A stretch of DNA of 64,000 nucleotides from Neisseria lisongii. GTDB lineage: Bacteria > Pseudomonadota > Gammaproteobacteria > Burkholderiales > Neisseriaceae. The notes beneath the pieces were generated by a model. That model worked only from the letters and a program-made list of their open reading frames with translations, ran no database searches and was not told where the DNA came from. The DNA lies in assembly GCF_028463985.1 (NCBI RefSeq), contig NZ_CP116766.1, forward strand, positions 124,001 through 188,000, read 5' to 3'. Made by a program: the position numbers and the translations under genes. Shown here one piece after another: positions 15,414-24,025 of the stretch; position 1 is the stretch's first letter; every line of letters begins with the position of its first letter.

Positions 15414-16666
15414 CGCAGCAGAAGAAACTATGGGCGGCGCTGCTGCTGACCGGCATTGTCGGCGGCGTGGTCGGCATGGTGCTGACCGAACTGATGCACT
15501 TTATCCAGCACCACGCCTACGGCTATACCGCATTCGGGGCAGACGGAACGCCTATTTCTTTTCGGGAGGGCGCAGAACAGGCCGCACCGCTGCGGCGTTT
15601 GGCGGTGTTGGCAGGCTGCGGGGTTGCAGTCGGCTGCGGCTGGTGGGCTTTGCAGCGTTTCGGCAGACCGCTGGTCAGTATTCAGACGGCCTTGAAGCGG
15701 CCGCTGGCAGGTTTGCCGTTTGGCGAAACCGTGTGCCATGCGCTGCTGCAGATTATCACTGTGGCGCTGGGTTCGCCGTTGGGGCGGGAAGTTGCCCCGA
15801 GGGAAATGAGTTCGGCGTTTGCCTCGCTGTGGATTAAACGCTTGGGGCTGGACGAAGACAGCGCCCGCCTGCTGATTGCCTGCGCTTCCGGTGCCGGTTT
15901 GGCGGCGGTGTATAACGTGCCGCTGGCAGGAACGCTGTTTGTGCTGGAAACCCTGCTGGGCGTGTGGACGCAGCAGGCGGTGGCGGCGGCGTTGCTCACT
16001 TCGGTATTGGCAACGGCGGTGGCCCGCCTCGGTTTGGGCGATGTGCAGCAATATCCCTTGCCCGAATTGGCAGTCAATCAGGCTTTGCTGTGGTGGGCGG
16101 CGGCAGTCGGGCCGCTGCTGGGCGGTGCGGCAATACTGTTTCAGCGTACGGCCAAACCGTTTCCCCTGCTCAAGCGGGACAATATCCGCATGGTGCCGCT
16201 GGCATTGGCGGCATTTGTTGCGATTGGTTTCATCAGCATGTTTGTTCCCGAAATTCTGGGCAACGGCAAAGCGGGCAATCAGCTGGTGTTTGCCGGTTTG
16301 ATTGACTGGCAGGGCAGCCTGACGCTGACGGCATTGAAATGGGCGGCGGTTTTGCTGGCGCTGGCGGCCGGTGCATACGGCGGCCTGATTACGCCCTCGA
16401 TGATGCTCGGCAGCACGCTGGCGTTTGCGTCCGCCGCTTTGTGGAACACATTTTTGCCGCACATGCCGTCTGAAACCGCCGCCGTGGTCGGGGCAACCGT
16501 ATTTTTGGGCGTGTCGATGAACATGCCGCTGACCGCCGTGGTGTTTATCTTAGAGCTGACCCGTGCGCCCGCCGCCCTCTTAATGCCGCTGTGCGCAGGC
16601 ATGGCTACCGCCGTTGCCGCCGAAAAGGCTTGGAAAAGCCGCTATAGTGGATTCACTTTAAAGTAG
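15410..16666 (+). CDS. ClC-family chloride channel/transporter, 3' end altered by a repeat
   Basis: A 418-residue inner-membrane protein with about ten helices. ClC pore motifs are present: GSPLGREVAPREM (the GxxxGREGP region with the gating-type Glu), YNVPLAGTLFVLE, and the late GVSMNMPLTAVVFILELT. The start ATG overlaps the fis stop. Its last residues YSGFTLK and the stop TAG are encoded by the Correia element that begins at 16643, so the original C-terminus was replaced; since the core motifs end earlier, function may be kept. Whether it is a channel or a proton-coupled exchanger is not decided. Confidence 0.88.
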   Translation: MTQQKKLWAALLLTGIVGGVVGMVLTELMHFIQHHAYGYTAFGADGTPISFREGAEQAAPLRRLAVLAGCGVAVGCGWWALQRFGRPLVSIQTALKRPLAGLPFGETVCHALLQIITVALGSPLGREVAPREMSSAFASLWIKRLGLDEDSARLLIACASGAGLAAVYNVPLAGTLFVLETLLGVWTQQAVAAALLTSVLATAVARLGLGDVQQYPLPELAVNQALLWWAAAVGPLLGGAAILFQRTAKPFPLLKRDNIRMVPLALAAFVAIGFISMFVPEILGNGKAGNQLVFAGLIDWQGSLTLTALKWAAVLLALAAGAYGGLITPSMMLGSTLAFASAALWNTFLPHMPSETAAVVGATVFLGVSMNMPLTAVVFILELTRAPAALLMPLCAGMATAVAAEKAWKSRYSGFTLK

Positions 16667-16749
16667 TACAAGGCGGCGAGCCGCAGACAGTACAGGTAGT
16701 ACGGCAAGGCGAGCCAACGCCGTAATACTTTTAAAGTGAATTCACGATA
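16643..16749. repeat. Correia-type element, short form (107 bp), overlapping a gene end
   Basis: Ends TATAGTGGATTCAC and GTGAATTCACGATA, with the same core as 1025-1132. The left end lies inside the chloride channel reading frame and provides its stop. Confidence 0.88.
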
Positions 16750-16794
16750 ATCGGCGTAGTATGGGTAAAGTGTTGTAAATAAAAATACGCCGAG

Positions 16795-16840
16795 GCCGTC
16801 TGAAAACCGAGTGGCGCAAAATCCCGTTTTCAGACGGCCT
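16795..16840. repeat. Inverted DUS pair before the DMT gene
   Basis: AGGCCGTCTGAAAA and its inverse with a loop of about 18 bases, ending 27 bases before the next ATG. It could terminate the chloride channel transcript or shape the DMT leader. Confidence 0.55.
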
Positions 16841-16866
16841 GTCAAAGCGAATCAAAGGAGAACAAA

Positions 16867-17736
16867 ATGCTTTACCTGATTGCGGCGCTGCTGATTTGGA
16901 GCAGTTCGTTTGTGGCGGCGAAATATGCCTACACCATGCTCGATCCGGCGCTGATGGTGGAAGCGAGGCTGCTGATTGCCGCTTTGCTGGCATTGCCGTT
17001 TTGCCGCCGCCATTTCGGCAAAATTCCGAAAAACAAACGCAAAACGCTGTTGTGGCTGGTATTTGTCAATTATGTGCTGGTGTTGCTGGGGCAGTTTATC
17101 GGCGTGAAATACACTTCGGCGGCAAGTGCGGCGACCATCGTCGGTTTGGAACCGGTTTTGATGGTGTTTGTCGGCCATTTCTTTTTTCGCGACAAAGCGG
17201 CATGGTATCACTGGGTGTGCGGGCTGGCAGCGTTTGCCGGTGTGGCGGTGATGATTGCGGGCGGGTCGGAAGCGGGCGGCGGGATTGATTTGCGGGGCTG
17301 TCTGCTGGTGCTGCTGTCGGGTTTTGCGTTCAGCATGGTGTTCCGCCCGACGCAGAAATTTATCGCCGAAGTCGGCGCACCGGCCTTTAGCGCCGTTTCG
17401 TTTGTGGCGGCTGCGGTATTGTGTTTGCCGTTTTCGCTGCTTTTGGCGGAAAGCTACCGCATTAATTGGAACTGGCAGGGCATGGCGGCGCTGCTGTATT
17501 TGGGCGTGGGCGCAAGCTGGCTGGCATACCGTTTGTGGAACAAAGGCATCGGCAGCGTGTCGGCGAACGTGTCCGGTATCTTGACGGCGCTCGAACCGGT
17601 GTTCGGCGTGTGTATGGCGGTGCTGCTGTTGGGCGAACGGATTTCGCCGGTATCGGGAATCGGCATTTTTATTGTGATTTCCGCCACATTCTTTGCCGTG
17701 CTGATTCCGAAAATCATCTTAAAAAATAACCGTTAA
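16867..17736 (+). CDS. DMT-superfamily (EamA) transporter
   Basis: 289 residues and ten hydrophobic helices in two EamA repeats (roughly residues 1-130 and 140-285). The family openings LIWSSSFVAAKYA and the repeat-ending EPVLMVFVGHFFF / EPVFGVCMAVLLLGE are visible. EamA proteins export or import small metabolites and amino acids; no substrate can be named. ATG at 16867 follows AAAGGAGAACAAA. It stands alone between repeat-filled gaps. Confidence 0.88.
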   Translation: MLYLIAALLIWSSSFVAAKYAYTMLDPALMVEARLLIAALLALPFCRRHFGKIPKNKRKTLLWLVFVNYVLVLLGQFIGVKYTSAASAATIVGLEPVLMVFVGHFFFRDKAAWYHWVCGLAAFAGVAVMIAGGSEAGGGIDLRGCLLVLLSGFAFSMVFRPTQKFIAEVGAPAFSAVSFVAAAVLCLPFSLLLAESYRINWNWQGMAALLYLGVGASWLAYRLWNKGIGSVSANVSGILTALEPVFGVCMAVLLLGERISPVSGIGIFIVISATFFAVLIPKIILKNNR

Positions 17737-17763
17737 ACTTATTTTTAACGGAAAACGGCAACA

Positions 17764-17893
17764 GAGGCCGTCTGAAAATTGTCAACATTTTTACTGCAAA
17801 AAAACGCAAAATAACGGATAATAGCGGCGGCTGGAAAATCGGCCTGTTTTAAGGGTGCAGCCGTTTGCATGATACGTTTTCAGACGGCCTGCT
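17764..17893. repeat. Two distant opposing DUS copies after the DMT gene
   Basis: AGGCCGTCTGAAAA near 17764 and TTTTCAGACGGCCT near 17879, too far apart to form a simple terminator. The DNA between is AT-rich with no ORF I can support. Confidence 0.6.
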
Positions 17894-17934
17894 GCTTTGC
17901 GGCGGTTTTCATTCTCTATTGTGAATTCATCATA

Positions 17935-18130
17935 ATAGTGAATTCACTTTTAAAGTATTACAACGCATACCACCTTTTCCCTATTTTCAAACGGCACTTA
18001 TGTGGAATTTAAAGAACACGTGCATGTTTGGGCATGCACGCTACACACTGTTCCCCGTCCCGCTGGCGGGAAGGGGCTAGGGGAAGGGTGGCTCGCTGCG
18101 GTGTCATATTTTTTAGGTTAATTCACTATA
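17935..18130. repeat. Chimeric Correia-ended element (type A left end, type B right part)
   Basis: The left end TAGTGAATTCACTTTTAAAG and TATTACAACG match the Correia core. The text then switches to the type B module with AACACGTGCATG, GGCATGCACGCTAC, the CCCGTCCCGCTGGCGGG palindrome and the right end GGTTAATTCACTATA. Confidence 0.75.
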
Positions 18131-18161
18131 TCTTCCCGTTTTTTATTAAAAAGGAATACAA

Positions 18162-19739
18162 ATGGCAAGCGTAAAACGTGCCCTGATCAGTTTGTCCGAC
18201 AAAACCGGCGTGGTCGAATTTGCCCAAACCCTCAACCGCTTGGGCGTGGAAATCCTGTCCACCGGCGGTACGGCGAAATTATTGGCTGAAAGCGGCGTTC
18301 CCGTGATTGAAGTGGCGGATTACACCGGCTTTCCGGAAATGCTCGACGGGCGTGTGAAAACGCTGCACCCGAAAATCCACGGCGGCATTCTCGGCCGCAG
18401 GGATTTGCCGGAACACGTTGCCAAAATGGAAGAACACGGCATCGGCAACATCGATTTGGTGTGCGTAAACCTGTATCCGTTTGCCGCCACCATCGCCAAG
18501 CCCGACTGCACGCTGGAAGATGCGATTGAAAACATCGACATCGGCGGCCCGACCATGGTGCGTTCTGCGGCGAAAAACTGGAAACATGTTGCGATTGTAA
18601 CCGATACCGCCGATTTTCCTGCAGTGGCCGCCGAATTGGAAGTAAACGGCGCATTGAGCGACAAAACCCGTTTCAACCTTTCCCGCAAAGCCTTCAGCCA
18701 CACCGCTCAATACGACGGTATGATTGCCAATTATCTGACTGCGCTGTCGGACGAAAAACTCAGCGGACAGCCTGAAAGCAGCCTGTTCCCAAGCCAATTC
18801 AACCAAAGCTGGGTTAAAGTTCAGGATATGCGCTACGGCGAAAATCCGCACCAGCAGGCGGCGTTTTACCGTGATATTGCCCCTGCGGCAGGCAGCCTGA
18901 GTGCCTACCGCCAGCTTCAGGGCAAAGAATTGTCGTATAACAACATTGCCGATGCCGACGCTGCTTGGGAAGCGGTCAAAGCATTTGACGAACCCGCCTG
19001 CGTGATTGTCAAACACGCCAATCCGTGCGGCGTTGCCGTTGCCGCCGACACGCTCACCGCCTACCGCCTTGCCTACGCCACCGATACCACCAGCGCCTTC
19101 GGCGGTATTATTGCGTTTAACCGGGAAGTGGACGGCGAAACAGTCAAACAGATTACCGACAATCAGTTTATGGAAGTATTGATGGCACCGGCATTCACCG
19201 CCGAAGCCTTGGAAATCGCCGCCGCCAAGAAAAACGTTCGGGTGTTGGAAGTGCCGTTGAGCGCAGGTGCCAACCGCTTCGAGCTGAAACGTGTCGGCGG
19301 CGGCCTTCTGGTGCAAACGCCGGACATCCACCAATTAAGAGCAGCCGATTTGAAAGTGGTCAGCAAACGCCAACCAACCGAACAAGAGCTGAAAGACTTG
19401 CTGTTTGTGTGGAATGTGGCCAAATACGTTAAATCCAACGCCATCGTGTTCGGCAAAGGCGGCCAAACCTACGGTATCGGTGCTGGTCAGATGAGCCGTG
19501 TCGATTCCACCCGCATTGCCGCCCGCAAAGCCCAAGATGCCGGTTTGGATTTGCACGGCGCATGTGCCGCTTCCGATGCCTTCTTCCCGTTCCGCGACGG
19601 CGTGGACGTGATTGCCGAGCAGGGCATTAAAGCGATTATCCAGCCCGGCGGCTCAATGCGGGACGAAGAAGTGTTCGCCGCCGCCGACGAACACGGCATC
19701 GCCATGGTGATTACCGGCGTGCGCCATTTCCGCCACTAA
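18162..19739 (+). CDS. purH: AICAR formyltransferase / IMP cyclohydrolase
   Basis: The last two steps of IMP synthesis in one bifunctional enzyme, 525 residues, the standard length. The N-terminal cyclohydrolase (MGS-like) domain begins ALISLSDKTGVVEFAQ and covers about the first 195 residues; the transformylase domain follows, with the catalytic segment IVKHANPCGVA near 283-293 and the end GSMRDEEVFAAADEHGIAMV. ATG at 18162 follows AAAAAGGAATACAA. It is a single-gene unit, ended by an inverted uptake pair. Confidence 0.97.
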   Translation: MASVKRALISLSDKTGVVEFAQTLNRLGVEILSTGGTAKLLAESGVPVIEVADYTGFPEMLDGRVKTLHPKIHGGILGRRDLPEHVAKMEEHGIGNIDLVCVNLYPFAATIAKPDCTLEDAIENIDIGGPTMVRSAAKNWKHVAIVTDTADFPAVAAELEVNGALSDKTRFNLSRKAFSHTAQYDGMIANYLTALSDEKLSGQPESSLFPSQFNQSWVKVQDMRYGENPHQQAAFYRDIAPAAGSLSAYRQLQGKELSYNNIADADAAWEAVKAFDEPACVIVKHANPCGVAVAADTLTAYRLAYATDTTSAFGGIIAFNREVDGETVKQITDNQFMEVLMAPAFTAEALEIAAAKKNVRVLEVPLSAGANRFELKRVGGGLLVQTPDIHQLRAADLKVVSKRQPTEQELKDLLFVWNVAKYVKSNAIVFGKGGQTYGIGAGQMSRVDSTRIAARKAQDAGLDLHGACAASDAFFPFRDGVDVIAEQGIKAIIQPGGSMRDEEVFAAADEHGIAMVITGVRHFRH

Positions 19740-19754
19740 TCGCTGATGGTCTGA

Positions 19755-19795
19755 ATGCCGTCTGAAAATGCCGAAATGCGTTTTCAGACGGCATT
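19755..19795 (+). terminator. Inverted DUS pair behind purH
   Basis: ATGCCGTCTGAAAA, a loop of about 12 bases, TTTTCAGACGGCAT. It lies 16 bases after the purH stop. Confidence 0.7.
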
Positions 19796-19825
19796 GGCTT
19801 TAGAATAATGAAAGAATCAAACATT

Positions 19826-19960
19826 ATGAACAAACATCTTTTTCTCGCCGTTTTGACCGCACTGATACTCGCCGCCTGCAGCAACGCCCGCACCGGCGGT
19901 TTTTTCGGTGCGTCCAACAATGGTGCCGCAGGCGGCATTACGCAGTCGTTCAGATGGTGA
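19826..19960 (+). CDS. Small predicted lipoprotein, 44 residues
   Basis: A clear type II signal peptide with lipobox LILAACS, putting the lipidated cysteine at residue 18, followed by a glycine- and asparagine-rich 26-residue tail with no domain I know. The ATG at 19826 was chosen because it gives a signal peptide of normal length; an in-frame ATG at 19808 would add six residues. No strong ribosome site is visible. Small lipoproteins of this kind are common and poorly annotated. It could be an entericidin-like peptide, but I cannot show that. Confidence 0.6.
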   Translation: MNKHLFLAVLTALILAACSNARTGGFFGASNNGAAGGITQSFRW

Positions 19961-20206
19961 GTTCGGATTTGCCTGAAAAATAACCCGTTCACGATAAAAA
20001 CAATTTTACATTTTGATTTTCAGATTATTGAAATATAGAAATAATATTTCTTCATTTAGTGAAGCATTTAACCAAAGTATTAAAATTTCAGGCAGATTAT
20101 TTTAATGCGATGGAAAGTGTTAAGATTAATTTACGCTAAAATGCCGATTTATTTAAATTATTTTCAATCTGATTTTATATGCCGTCTGAAAAGGCGGGAG
20201 GTCATC

Positions 20207-21469
20207 ATGAACACATCTTCTTCACACACTTCAACATGGCGCAGCCGCATGAATGCGCTGGGGCCGGGCATTATGATGGCTTCGGCGGCAGTGGGCGGCT
20301 CGCACCTGATTGCGTCCACGCAGGCGGGGGCGCTCTATGGCTGGCAGTTGGCGCTGATTATTATCCTGACCAACCTGTTCAAATATCCGTTTTTCCGTTT
20401 CAGCGCACACTATACGCTCGACAGCGGCAAAAGCCTGATTGAAGGCTATGCCGAAAAAAGCCGGCTGTATCTGTGGGTGTTTCTGATTTTATGTTTCGCA
20501 GCGGGAACCATTAATGCCGGTGCGGTGGCGATTGTAACGGCGGCGATTGTGAAAATGGCGTTGCCGGGGCTGGCCTTGGACACCGGCATGGTGGCGGGGC
20601 TGGTGATGCTTTCCTGCTTGCTGATTTTGGTCAGCGGCCAATATAAGGCTTTGGACAATGTTTCCAAAATCATCATCGTCAGCCTGACGATTGCCACCGT
20701 GGCGGCGGCGGGCATTGCCATGTCGCGCGGTATGCAGATGCAGCCCGACTTCATCGAGCCGTCGCCTTGGAATCTGGCAGGCTTGGGCTTTTTGATTGCC
20801 CTGATGGGCTGGATGCCGGCACCGATTGAGATTTCCGCCATCAATTCGCTGTGGGTAACGGCAAAACAGAAAATCAACCCGTCCAGCTATCGCGACGGCA
20901 TTTTCGACTTCAACGTCGGCTTTATTACCAGCGCCGTATTGGCAGTGGTGTTTTTGGCACTCGGTGCGTATGTGCAATACGGCAACGGCGAAGAAGTGCA
21001 GATGGCAGGCGGCAAATATGTCGGCCAGCTGATTAATATGTATGCCGTAACCATCGGCGACTGGTCCCGTCCGCTGGTAGCGTTTATCGCCTTTGCCTGC
21101 ATGTACGGCACCACGATTACCGTGGTGGACGGCTACGCCCGTGCCATTTCGGAATCGGTGCGTCTGGCACGCCGCAAACAGGAAGAAGTCGGCAGCAAAG
21201 AGCTGTTTGCATGGGACATCTGGGTAGCCGGCAGCGGCATGGCCATCATTTTGTGGTTTAACAGCGCCATGGCAGAACTGTTGAAATTTGCCATGATTAC
21301 CGCATTCCTCGCCGCCCCCGTGTTCGCATGGCTGAACTACCGTTTGGTATGCGACGATAAAAAACACGTTTTAAGCACCGGCATGAAAGCCTTGAGCATT
21401 ATCGGCCTGATTTACTTAATCGGCTTCTCGGTTATTTTTATCCTGAACTACGTCGGCATCTTGGCTTGA
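20207..21469 (+). CDS. Nramp-family transporter lacking the canonical metal-site motif
   Basis: A 420-residue inner-membrane protein with about eleven helices. Nramp relationship is shown by GPGIMMASAAVGGSHLI in helix 1, QAGALYGWQL after it and the broken helix around LMGWMPAPIEIS. The DPGN metal-binding motif of Mn/Fe Nramps is replaced by VGGS in helix 1, and the helix-6 Met-Pro is followed by AP in place of H. Transition-metal selectivity is therefore doubtful; Mg, another cation or a non-metal substrate are possible. ATG at 20207 follows GGGAGGTCATC; the longer upstream frame covers uptake DNA. It ends at a strong terminator. Confidence 0.82.
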   Translation: MNTSSSHTSTWRSRMNALGPGIMMASAAVGGSHLIASTQAGALYGWQLALIIILTNLFKYPFFRFSAHYTLDSGKSLIEGYAEKSRLYLWVFLILCFAAGTINAGAVAIVTAAIVKMALPGLALDTGMVAGLVMLSCLLILVSGQYKALDNVSKIIIVSLTIATVAAAGIAMSRGMQMQPDFIEPSPWNLAGLGFLIALMGWMPAPIEISAINSLWVTAKQKINPSSYRDGIFDFNVGFITSAVLAVVFLALGAYVQYGNGEEVQMAGGKYVGQLINMYAVTIGDWSRPLVAFIAFACMYGTTITVVDGYARAISESVRLARRKQEEVGSKELFAWDIWVAGSGMAIILWFNSAMAELLKFAMITAFLAAPVFAWLNYRLVCDDKKHVLSTGMKALSIIGLIYLIGFSVIFILNYVGILA

Positions 21470-21489
21470 TTGCGGGAATAAATAAAAAA

Positions 21490-21516
21490 CAGGCAACGGT
21501 TCGGTTGCCTGTTTTT
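21490..21516 (+). terminator. Rho-independent terminator of the Nramp-like gene
   Basis: CAGGCAAC, a six-base loop, GTTGCCTG and five T, starting 20 bases after the stop. Confidence 0.9.
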
Positions 21517-21538
21517 ATGGGGAAATAATCGGGAAAAC

Positions 21539-21658
21539 GATAGTGTAAATCCGTTTAATAATCCATACGATTTGCAGATACCCCGTTATTCCGACTTTCG
21601 TCGGAATAACGGGCGTGTTGGGTTTGGAGTGTACTAGAAATTTGGTTAATTCACTATA
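21539..21658. repeat. Correia-ended element with dRS3-like core (type D)
   Basis: The left end is GATAGTGTAAATCC and the right end GGTTAATTCACTATA. The core is the palindrome TTATTCCGAC/GTCGGAATAA around TTTC, resembling the neisserial dRS3 repeat. The left part AATAATCCATAC also occurs in type B elements. Confidence 0.7.
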
Positions 21659-21767
21659 TATCGTGAATTCACTTTAAAAGTATTACAGCGTTGGCTCGCC
21701 CAGCTCAAAGAGAACGGTTTTTGTAACCGGATTAAACAACAATCCGGACAAAACCTGTCCCGTACTA
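21659..21767. repeat. Left part of a long-form Correia element split by an insertion
   Basis: Begins TATCGTGAATTCAC and includes the GCTCAAAGAGAACGG segment known from the long Correia form, then stops at CCCGTACTA. Its right part resumes at 22036 with TACCTGTACTGTC. Confidence 0.8.
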
Positions 21768-22035
21768 TAGTGGATTAACTGAATAATCCATACAATTTAA
21801 TCTGGCACTCGTAGGGTGCGAGCCAAAGCACACACCTGTTCTGTGCATTTTATATCGAAGCCGTCTGAAAATCTGATTTTAGCTGCGCAGAAACTCGCTA
21901 TGCTTGTTTTCAGACGGCATTCATGGGGAATTTAGAGAACACGTGCATGCTTTGGCATGCACACTACACACAATTCCCCGTCCCGCTGGCGGGAAGGGTG
22001 GTTCACTTGGGTTGTAATATTTTTTTGGTTAATTC
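21766..22035. repeat. Type B Correia-ended element inserted in another Correia element
   Basis: Starts TATAGTGGATTAACTG and ends GGTTAATTC. It carries the same core as 1133-1413 and 37199-37520. The flanking TA on both sides fits a TA target duplication, with a few bases lost at the right end. Confidence 0.8.
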
Positions 22036-22092
22036 TACCTGTACTGTCTTCGGCCCGCCGCCTTGTACTACTTTTAAAGTGAATCCACTATA
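22036..22092. repeat. Right part of the split Correia element
   Basis: TACCTGTACTGTCTTCGGC through AGTGAATCCACTATA, the mirror half of the intact copy at 29122-29228. Confidence 0.8.
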
Positions 22093-22101
22093 TATTAACG
22101 G

Positions 22102-22190
22102 ACACGTGCATACTGAGGCATGCACGCTACGACTTTTCGGTATGCTGGCGCTGAATGTGTCGTAGCGTGCGTGCCTCAGTACGCACGTGT
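22102..22190. repeat. Large inverted repeat (type E), about 31-bp arms
   Basis: ACACGTGCATACTGAGGCAT...CGCTACGAC at the left is mirrored by GTCGTAGCG...ACGCACGTGT at the right, with a few mismatches. A related copy is at 37567-37643. It encodes nothing apparent. Confidence 0.75.
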
Positions 22191-22207
22191 TCTGTGAACT
22201 TCATATT

Positions 22208-22243
22208 AAAGCCGTCTGAAAATCAGATTTTCAGACGGCTTTG
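22208..22243 (-). terminator. Inverted DUS pair behind the polyamine-binding gene
   Basis: AAAGCCGTCTGAAAATC and GATTTTCAGACGGCTTT, nearly perfect. It lies 18 bases beyond the reverse-strand stop. Confidence 0.8.
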
Positions 22244-22260
22244 CTTATCGGCGGACTAAA

Positions 22261-23403
22261 TCAGTTTGAGCCGACTTTGATTTTTTGCCACAGATTGACG
22301 GTCAGTTTTTTCGCATCGCTGCTCATTTGCGGCATTACGAAACCGTTTTGCATATCTTCCGAAGTCGGGAAGATGGAACGGGTATTGACCAGTTCGGCAG
22401 GCATTTTTTCGCGTGCCGGTTTGCTGGCAGGGGCGAAGGTTACGGCGATACCGTTTTTCGCAGCGATTTCCGGATCCAGCGTGTAGTTGATGTATTTGTG
22501 GGCATTGACAACGTTTTTCGCATCGGCAGGAATCAGCCAAGATTCAATCCAGAAGCCCATGCCTTTCGGGGTCAGTACTTCGATGCCGACGTTGTTTTTC
22601 ACTTCTTCCGAACGGGCTTTGGCCAAGTTCAGGTCGCCGCCGTTACCGGCCGCCAAGCAGATGTCGCCGCGTGCCAACTCGTCAATGATAGACGGGCTGA
22701 AGCGTTTCACGTCAGGGCGGATGGCTTTCAAGACTTCGGCTGCGGCTTTGATGTCGTCAGGGTTGCTGCCTTTAGGGTCTTTGCCTAAGTAGTTCAGCAG
22801 CAGCGGGAACATTTCAGACGGCGTATCCCACAAGGCGATGCCGCATGATTTCAGCTTGTTGGTGTATTCCGGTTTGAACAGCAGATCCCAGCCGTTTTCA
22901 GGCAACTGGCCGCCCAGCAGCTCTTTGCCTTTGGCGGTAATCGCCAAGGTATTGACACCGGAGAAGTAAGGCACGGCATATTGATTGCCCGGGTCGGCGC
23001 TTTCCAGCATTTTCAGCAGCTCGGGATCAATGTTTTTGTAGTTCGGAATCAGGTCTTTATTGACTTTTTGGTAAGCACCTGCTTCGATTTGGCGAGGCAA
23101 AAAGGCGATGCCCGGTACAACCAAGTCGTAGCCGGATTTACCGGTCAGCATTTTGGCTTCCAGAGCTTCGTTGTTTTCATACAAGTCGTAGGTCAGCTTG
23201 AGGTTGTTGGCTTTTTTGAAGTCTTCAACCGTGCTTTCATCAACGTAGTTGGACCAGTTGTAGATATTTAAAGTGTCGGTAGCGTCTGATTGAACATTGG
23301 CAGCAGGCTCGCTACCTGCTTGAGGTTGTTCGGCTTTGTTTTCGCTACCACCGCAGGCGGCCAGTGAAAATGCGGCCAATACGGCTAATACAGATTTTTT
23401 CAT
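22261..23403 (-). CDS. Polyamine ABC transporter substrate-binding lipoprotein (PotD/PotF type)
   Basis: Binds spermidine or putrescine outside the inner membrane for an ABC importer. 380 residues with a signal peptide and lipobox LAACGG (Cys18), then a short Glu/Gln/Ala-rich linker and the domain start LNIYNWSNYVDESTVEDFKK. Conserved binding-site regions (VPYFSGVNTLAI, GFWIESWLIP) are visible. The start at 23403 was chosen to give the signal peptide; upstream codons are promoter DNA. No permease genes lie nearby, so it works with components encoded elsewhere. Neisseria carry several such paralogues. Confidence 0.92.
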   Translation of the reverse strand: MKKSVLAVLAAFSLAACGGSENKAEQPQAGSEPAANVQSDATDTLNIYNWSNYVDESTVEDFKKANNLKLTYDLYENNEALEAKMLTGKSGYDLVVPGIAFLPRQIEAGAYQKVNKDLIPNYKNIDPELLKMLESADPGNQYAVPYFSGVNTLAITAKGKELLGGQLPENGWDLLFKPEYTNKLKSCGIALWDTPSEMFPLLLNYLGKDPKGSNPDDIKAAAEVLKAIRPDVKRFSPSIIDELARGDICLAAGNGGDLNLAKARSEEVKNNVGIEVLTPKGMGFWIESWLIPADAKNVVNAHKYINYTLDPEIAAKNGIAVTFAPASKPAREKMPAELVNTRSIFPTSEDMQNGFVMPQMSSDAKKLTVNLWQKIKVGSN

Positions 23404-23655
23404 ACGGGTTGTTTTCCTGATGAAAGGTTGGATAAAAATAAACAACACTTGTGCCCCATAAATACCCCAGCACAGTGCAGGCCTATTGTAATGTAAGTGT
23501 AATGAAACGCAAAGCAAAATCTGTCTTATACGCCGAAAAACCGGATACCGTGCCTTAAAACGGCTTTGAGGCCGTCTGAAAATCGTGATTCGGGCGGTGA
23601 GTGTGGCTTTTGCGTAAAATTATCCGCCGATTTGGCGGATTTGCGGATAAAATAC

Positions 23656-23684
23656 TTGCACAAAGCGGTGTTCCTCTTTAGAAT
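23656..23684 (+). promoter_or_regulatory. Likely rpsT promoter
   Basis: TTGCAC at 23656-23661, a 17-base spacer and TAGAAT at 23679-23684. The leader would be about 30 bases. The rest of the 320-base gap holds one unpaired uptake sequence and no gene. Confidence 0.55.
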
Positions 23685-23722
23685 AATGCGTTTACAGAAT
23701 TTATTTTTAGGAGATATTCACT

Positions 23723-23986
23723 ATGGCAAACAGCGCACAAGCCCGCAAACGTGCCCGCCAGTCGGTTAAACAACGTGCCCACAACGCCAGCCTGCGTACC
23801 GCTTTCCGTACTGCAGTTAAAAAAGTGTTGAAAGCAGTTGAAGCCGGCGACAAAGCTGCTGCTCAAGCAGTTTACCAAGAATCTGTTAAAGTCATCGACC
23901 GTATCGCCGACAAAGGCGTTTACCACAAAAACAAAGCAGCTCGTCATAAGAGCCGTTTGTCTGCCAAAGTAAAAGCCTTGGCTTAA
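23723..23986 (+). CDS. rpsT: 30S ribosomal protein S20
   Basis: An 87-residue, lysine/arginine-rich helical protein binding 16S rRNA. The opening ANSAQARKRARQSVKQRAHN and the end KNKAARHKSRLSAKVKAL are characteristic. ATG at 23723 follows TTAGGAGATATTCACT. It is monocistronic with its own promoter and hairpin. Confidence 0.97.
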   Translation: MANSAQARKRARQSVKQRAHNASLRTAFRTAVKKVLKAVEAGDKAAAQAVYQESVKVIDRIADKGVYHKNKAARHKSRLSAKVKALA

Positions 23987-24025
23987 TTTTTGCAGAATCG
24001 GCTGCACCTGATGCGCAGCCGGCCA

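Noticed and set aside
21923..22165. 80-codon open frame in the repeat pile-up
   Set aside because: It lies wholly inside type B, Correia and type E repeat DNA, has no ribosome site, and its peptide is simply the translated repeat.
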